From RGIG2161 sp964525525 (lineage in GTDB: Bacteria; Bacillota; Clostridia; Oscillospirales; CAG-272): DNA of 16,857 bases. The notes under the pieces were generated by a model. That model saw only the letters and a list, made by a program, of their open reading frames with translations, was not told the origin of the DNA and searched no databases. Of the stretch, positions 12,488-16,857 are shown in pieces (position 1 is the stretch's first letter; every line of letters starts with the position of its first letter). Both the position numbers and the translations under genes were made by a program. The stretch is from the NCBI GenBank assembly GCA_964525525.1, contig CAZGHD010000040.1, forward strand, positions 1 to 16,857, read 5' to 3'.

Positions 12488-14743
12488 ATGAAACGATTTT
12501 TAACATTTTTGTTGTCGCTTTCGCTGATCTTTACCTCGCTTGTAATGGCGGGTTGTACAGACAATAGTGACCCCGGAAAAACCGATACACCGGAGGATGA
12601 GATGACAGAAGCTGAAAAAGCGGGCAACGTTATTTACGTTGACGTAAACGGAAACGATACGGACGGCGACGGCTCAAAAGATAAGCCGTATGCTACAATT
12701 ACGGCGGCGCGCGACGCTATCCGCACAAAGAAAGCCGAATCAGGACTTCCTGACGGCGGTATCACCGTACTTATCGGTGAAGGTACTTACCGTATAACCG
12801 AGTCGATAGCACTTGAAGAAGGAGACTCGGGAGAAGTCGGCAAACCGATTACCTATAAGGCCTCTAAAGATGCCGAGGTAATAATTGACGGCGGTGTCAA
12901 GCTTGAGGCAAGTATGTTTGAGCCTGTAAACGATGAGTTTAAGGCGATTCTTCAAACCGAAGACGCTAAGGCAAACGTAGTGCAGATCGACCTTGAAAAG
13001 GCAGGATGCTTTGACTTGACTCCGTTTTCCACTACTACCTGGGGCGGAGAGATCATCCGTTATAATGCGCAGGAGCTATATGCCGATTCTAAATTCCAGC
13101 ATATTGCGCAGTGGCCTAACGCTGAAGACGGTTATGCATACTCAAAGGTTGTTGAAAAAGATACAAACACCAAATTCGATAACGGTGCAAACTCTTACTA
13201 TGAGCTTGAGATTCCCGAGGGCAAAGCAGAGCTTTGGCATGATGATGATATTATAAGCTGTGCGCTGTTCTTTAACGGATGGAATACTTCTCATACTTCT
13301 GCAGGGTGGCACGAGACCAATCTCGAAAACGGCACTCTGCGAGTTTATGCGAATACACATATATACGAGTTCAGCGAAGAAAGACCGTACTACCTTTTCA
13401 ATATCGCAGAGGAACTTGACTCTCCCGGTGAGTATTTCAGAGAAAAGGATACCAATATTCTTTACTATTATCCCGACGGAAAGCTTGAAGATCTCAATAT
13501 AGTTTTCTCTCAGGTAAAAACTCCGCTTGTTCATATGACCGATGTGTCTTACGTTACGTTTGACGGTGTTATCTTTGAGCACGGCCGCGGTTCCGGTATG
13601 GTTGCTGATATAAGCGAAGGCTCTGAGACTACCACTACTAATCTCACTGTTAAAAACTGCACCTTCCGTGCACTTGGTGGCATTGCTCTTAGCTTGCAGA
13701 ACACTGTAAATGCTTTCGTTGACCACAACGAATTTTACGAGCTTAGTTCTGCGGGTATTGAGGTTACCAACGAAGAATATGCAGACCGTACTCCCTCAAA
13801 CAACGTAATTACCAATAACCTTATCCACGATTGGGCTAAATTCTATCCCACTTCTAACCCCGGTATCACCGCTCGCGGTATGGGATTCCATATAGCGCAT
13901 AACGAGCTTTATGACTCTACTCACGTTGGTATAGATTTCCGGTGTGCGGACAGTGTTGTTGAGTATAACATACTTCACAACTTGAATAAGATGTCCGGCG
14001 ACGCGGGTGCTATCTACAACGGCGGCAGATGGGAGCTGTGCGGAAACGTTATCAGATACAATTATATTTACGATATAAATTTTGTTTGTGAAACTGCACT
14101 TAGCCCAAACGGTATCTATCTTGACGACCAGATGCCCGGTCAGTACGTTTACGGAAATATAATAAAGGATATCAGCGGCAACGGTATTGCTATCAGTGCC
14201 GGCAGGGACATGATAGTAAGGAATAATATCTTCATTGATATTGAGGGTTTCCCTGTAGCAATCAATGATAACGGTACGTCTTTCCAGACCGACGATGTAA
14301 AATATAACGGAGAATACAAAGGATATTTTAACGGTGCGGACAAAATGGACTATCTCGGCGAGCTGGTTTCAACTCTGTGCCCCGAGCTCGTGCTTATTGC
14401 TGAAATAGGCCACGGTTCTCATAACGTAGACGATCCGGGTACTCCCGCATATCAGATAGTAGAGAACAACGTTCACTTCGGCGAGACTTCTCTTGAGATA
14501 AAGGATATCGCTGACATCTATATACAGCCGCATCACACTTCGCAGAGTATAGACGGTGTTGTAGCATCCGGCGGACATACCTTACTCAACGGCGCTATTA
14601 GAAATAACGTCATTTACACTGCAGATCCCGGGTTTACTACTGTAGGTAAAGTAGCGGATGCCCTCAAAGACGATGCGCAGGTATTCTGTGATATTTACAG
14701 CTTTGAGCAGATACCTTATGAACTCATAGGAATTATCGATTAA
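12488..14743 (+). CDS. GH141-like right-handed beta-helix lipoprotein, copy 1
   Basis: This 751-residue exported protein has a lipoprotein signal peptide ending in VMAGC (Cys23) and a short acidic linker. It then has the opening YVDVNGNDTDGDGSKDKPYAT (from about 50) and the block GTYRITESI, seen at the start of GH141-type and related beta-helix enzymes. The middle contains an insert with AQWPN and EELDSPGEYF...ILYYYPDG, also typical of that group. From about residue 350 it is a run of beta-helix coils (NLTVKNCTFRALGG, VITNNLIHDW, VVEYNILHNL). Acidic candidates in conserved settings are D505 in SGDAGAIY and D546/D547 in GIYLDDQ. GH141 members remove fucose or cleave xylan-type polymers; the substrate here is not readable. 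It has its own promoter and is followed nine bases later by a paralog. Confidence 0.8.
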   Translation: MKRFLTFLLSLSLIFTSLVMAGCTDNSDPGKTDTPEDEMTEAEKAGNVIYVDVNGNDTDGDGSKDKPYATITAARDAIRTKKAESGLPDGGITVLIGEGTYRITESIALEEGDSGEVGKPITYKASKDAEVIIDGGVKLEASMFEPVNDEFKAILQTEDAKANVVQIDLEKAGCFDLTPFSTTTWGGEIIRYNAQELYADSKFQHIAQWPNAEDGYAYSKVVEKDTNTKFDNGANSYYELEIPEGKAELWHDDDIISCALFFNGWNTSHTSAGWHETNLENGTLRVYANTHIYEFSEERPYYLFNIAEELDSPGEYFREKDTNILYYYPDGKLEDLNIVFSQVKTPLVHMTDVSYVTFDGVIFEHGRGSGMVADISEGSETTTTNLTVKNCTFRALGGIALSLQNTVNAFVDHNEFYELSSAGIEVTNEEYADRTPSNNVITNNLIHDWAKFYPTSNPGITARGMGFHIAHNELYDSTHVGIDFRCADSVVEYNILHNLNKMSGDAGAIYNGGRWELCGNVIRYNYIYDINFVCETALSPNGIYLDDQMPGQYVYGNIIKDISGNGIAISAGRDMIVRNNIFIDIEGFPVAINDNGTSFQTDDVKYNGEYKGYFNGADKMDYLGELVSTLCPELVLIAEIGHGSHNVDDPGTPAYQIVENNVHFGETSLEIKDIADIYIQPHHTSQSIDGVVASGGHTLLNGAIRNNVIYTADPGFTTVGKVADALKDDAQVFCDIYSFEQIPYELIGIID
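12734..12807 (+). repeat. 74-base segment identical to 15005-15078
   Basis: These 74 bases, coding for the AESGLPDGG to ITESI region of copy 1, are identical base by base to 15005-15078 in copy 2, while sequence on both sides differs at many third positions and at amino-acid level. This fits recent gene conversion between the tandem genes. Confidence 0.85.
14526..14580 (+). repeat. 55-base segment identical to 16803-16857
   Basis: These bases, coding for PHHTSQSIDGVVASGGHT, are identical to the last 55 bases of the window in copy 2. The match may continue past the window edge. It is a second conversion-like patch near the 3' ends of the tandem genes. Confidence 0.85.
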
Positions 14744-14752
14744 GGAGAAAAA

Positions 14753-16857
14753 ATGAAAAGTAAATCACTAATTGCTTTAATGCTGACATTCGCCCTTGTA
14801 TTTATGTCGCTCTTATTATCGTGTAACAACGTAAGCGGAAATCAAGGAGATCCCGATTCATCGGAGGACGATATGACAGCAGCAGAAAAAGCCGGAAACG
14901 TTATTTACGTTGATGTAAACGGTAACGACACGGACGGCGACGGTTCAAAAGACAAGCCGTACGCAACCATTTCCGCGGCGCGGGACGCGATCCGTGCAAA
15001 AAAGGCCGAATCAGGACTTCCTGACGGCGGTATCACCGTACTTATCGGTGAAGGTACTTACCGTATAACCGAGTCGATCGTCTTTGAGGCAGGTGACTCG
15101 GGAGAGGCGGGCAAGCCCATCACCTACAAGGCGCAAAGCGGCGCTGAAGTAAAGATCGACGGCGGCGTCAAGCTGGATGCAAGTCTGTTTGAGCCCGCAA
15201 ACGATGAGTTTAAGGCGCGTCTTCAGACCGAAGATGCTAAAGCAAACGTAGTGCAGATAGACCTTGAAAAGGCCGGGTGCTTCGACCTTTCGCCGTTTGC
15301 TCTTGGTGGATGGGGAGGCGAAATAATTCGCAGGAGTGCTCAAGAACTGTATTCCAACAGCACTCGTCAGTATATGGCGCAATGGCCAAACAGAGAAGAT
15401 GGATACGCATACACAAAGGTTGTTACGAGAGTGCCGGAAACAACGTGCGAAAATGGTGCGAATTCTTACTATGAGCTTGAAATCCCCGAGGGTAAGGCAG
15501 TGCTTTGGCAGGATAACGAGATAGTAAGTTGCGGATTATTCTTTAACGGCTGGGAAACCAATCACATCAGTTCCAACTGGTGTGATGTTAATCTTGAAAA
15601 CGGAACGTTTCGTCAATACGCCTACACTCATATGTACGAGTTTGAAGAGGATAGACCGTACTATCTTTTCAATATAGCCGAGGAACTTGACGTTCCTGGT
15701 GAATATTACAGAGATCCTAATTCGAATCTTCTTTATTACTATCCGGTCGGAGATATAAATGAGGTCGAGTTAGTGTTTTCGCAGGTTCAGTATTATCTTG
15801 TTCATATGACTGATGTGTCTTACGTTGCGTTTGACGGTATTACATTCCAGCACGGTCGTGGTTCCGGTATTACTGCTGACATCAGCGAAGGGGCGGAGAC
15901 AGTCACGATGGATATCACCGTTAAGAACTGTGTCTTCCGCGCACTTGGCGGTGTTGCTCTTAGCTTACAAAATACTGTAAACGCTTTGGTTGACCATAAC
16001 GCGTTTTACGAGCTTGGTTCTGCCGGTATTGAGGTATGCAATGACGATTATACCGTTCGTAATCCTTCAGGTAATAAGATAACGAACAATCTTATTCACG
16101 ACTGGGCACAGTTTTATCCGACTGAGAATCCGGGAATAAGTATTCAAGGTATGGGATTCTATGTAGCTCACAACGAGCTGTATGAGAGTACTCATACGGG
16201 TATCCGCGCTTTGGTCGGAGACAGTGTGCTTGAATACAACATCATCCACGATATATCCAAAATGTCAGGAGATGCGGCTGCTATCTACAATGGCGATCAC
16301 GGCTGGACTGAGGCAGGATGCGTTTACAGATATAATTATATCTATAATATTAACTTTGAGTGTGATACGACTCTCGAACCTAACGGTATATATCTTGACG
16401 ATCAGCTTCAGGGGCAGTACGTTTATGGTAACGTTTTCAAGAATATCAGCGGTTCGGCTATTGCTATCGGTGGCGGAAAAGATATGATAATTAGAAATAA
16501 TATATTTATTAGTATTGGTTACGCTCCTGTTACGAGTGGTGATAACGGTATTACTTTCCAGCAAGGGAGCGCTCAATACAATGGTTCATCGAATAACGGT
16601 TATTTTGAAGGTGTCCAAAAAATGGATTACACAAATGAACTTATCGCCGCTATGTGTCCCGAACTTTTGCTTATGGTAGAGATAGGCTATGTTTCACATA
16701 ACATAGATGACGGAGGTACTCCTGCATATCAGATAGTAGAAAATAACGTTGTATACGATTTTGATCCTTTTGAGATAAGCGATCCCGCAGATATCTACAT
16801 AAAGCCGCATCACACTTCGCAGAGTATAGACGGTGTTGTAGCATCCGGCGGACATAC
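14753..16857 (+). CDS. GH141-like right-handed beta-helix lipoprotein, copy 2 (cut by the window end)
   Basis: This is a paralog of the preceding gene, open for 701 codons to the right edge, so the stop lies outside. ATG 14753 has AAGGAGA (14742-14748) just upstream; the Shine-Dalgarno overlaps the stop codon of copy 1, implying one transcript and possible coupling. The signal peptide ends in LLLSC (Cys24). The linker DDMTAAEKAGNVIYVDVNGN and all later domains match copy 1 in order: AQWPN, EELDVPGEYY, LLYYYPVG, then beta-helix coils. The acidic candidates are kept (D507 in SGDAAAIY, D549/D550 in GIYLDDQ), so both copies may be active. Loops facing a likely substrate cleft differ (for example GIDFRCAD against GIRALVGD), suggesting different glycan targets. 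The last 55 bases are identical to copy 1. Confidence 0.8.
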   Translation, partial: MKSKSLIALMLTFALVFMSLLLSCNNVSGNQGDPDSSEDDMTAAEKAGNVIYVDVNGNDTDGDGSKDKPYATISAARDAIRAKKAESGLPDGGITVLIGEGTYRITESIVFEAGDSGEAGKPITYKAQSGAEVKIDGGVKLDASLFEPANDEFKARLQTEDAKANVVQIDLEKAGCFDLSPFALGGWGGEIIRRSAQELYSNSTRQYMAQWPNREDGYAYTKVVTRVPETTCENGANSYYELEIPEGKAVLWQDNEIVSCGLFFNGWETNHISSNWCDVNLENGTFRQYAYTHMYEFEEDRPYYLFNIAEELDVPGEYYRDPNSNLLYYYPVGDINEVELVFSQVQYYLVHMTDVSYVAFDGITFQHGRGSGITADISEGAETVTMDITVKNCVFRALGGVALSLQNTVNALVDHNAFYELGSAGIEVCNDDYTVRNPSGNKITNNLIHDWAQFYPTENPGISIQGMGFYVAHNELYESTHTGIRALVGDSVLEYNIIHDISKMSGDAAAIYNGDHGWTEAGCVYRYNYIYNINFECDTTLEPNGIYLDDQLQGQYVYGNVFKNISGSAIAIGGGKDMIIRNNIFISIGYAPVTSGDNGITFQQGSAQYNGSSNNGYFEGVQKMDYTNELIAAMCPELLLMVEIGYVSHNIDDGGTPAYQIVENNVVYDFDPFEISDPADIYIKPHHTSQSIDGVVASGGH
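15005..15078 (+). repeat. 74-base segment identical to 12734-12807
   Basis: This is the partner of the identical patch in copy 1. The base before (g against a) and the bases after (cgtctt against agcact) differ, so both ends of the patch are sharp. Confidence 0.85.
16803..16857 (+). repeat. 55-base segment identical to 14526-14580
   Basis: This is the partner of the 3' identical patch in copy 1. It begins after a mismatch at 16802 and runs to the edge of the window. Confidence 0.85.

Noticed and set aside
13142..13726. A 194-codon minus-strand open frame inside lipoprotein copy 1
   Set aside because: It is antisense to a gene with a clear signal peptide and domain order. The only other antisense similarity in copy 2 follows from the paralogy of the sense genes.

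Overview
The window looks like chromosomal DNA from a spore-forming Clostridia-type bacterium (Bacillota), probably a gut or other anaerobic carbohydrate degrader. The main support is an intact spoIIGA-sigE pair (sporulation protease plus pro-sigma-E), A/G-rich Shine-Dalgarno sequences, sigma-A-type promoters and lipobox lipoproteins. No rRNA, tRNA, transposase, integrase or CRISPR array was seen. The genus cannot be named from the sequence alone.

Layout. (1) 1-1822, + strand: the 3' part of a zinc-type medium-chain dehydrogenase, a 157-nt intergenic stretch able to form several nested hairpins including a compact three-way junction, then an AEC-family transporter. (2) 1866-4303, - strand: a tandem pair of about 400-residue pectate-lyase/GH28-like beta-helix proteins without signal peptides. 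One copy has lost the acidic residues kept by the other. (3) 4444-7035, + strand: an 863-residue fusion of a Tet(M)/EF-G-like translational GTPase with a C-terminal NYN nuclease domain of the YacP/Rae1 type. This is the most interesting gene in the window. (4) 7083-10549, - strand: a probable four-gene operon, transcribed in the order DivIVA-like coiled coil, XRE-TPR regulator, CapA-type lipoprotein, YpsA-like SLOG protein. (5) 10752-12351, + strand: spoIIGA-sigE, divergent from the DivIVA operon across a 202-nt region holding a good promoter, a perfect inverted repeat over its -10, and a wide-spaced promoter candidate for spoIIGA. (6) 12488-16857, + strand: two tandem lipoproteins with right-handed beta-helices resembling GH141-type enzymes. 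The second runs off the window. The pair shares patches of perfect nucleotide identity inside otherwise diverged sequence.

How the parts may work together. The dehydrogenase, AEC carrier and the two pairs of beta-helix proteins fit use of plant or host glycans and their breakdown products; this is inferred from families only. DivIVA-like, CapA and YpsA-like genes in one operon suggest envelope or division functions next to the sporulation locus. The GTPase-nuclease fusion suggests a factor that enters the ribosomal A site and delivers an mRNA endonuclease there. Two strong bidirectional terminators (about 1831-1861 and 7036-7084) separate the convergent units.
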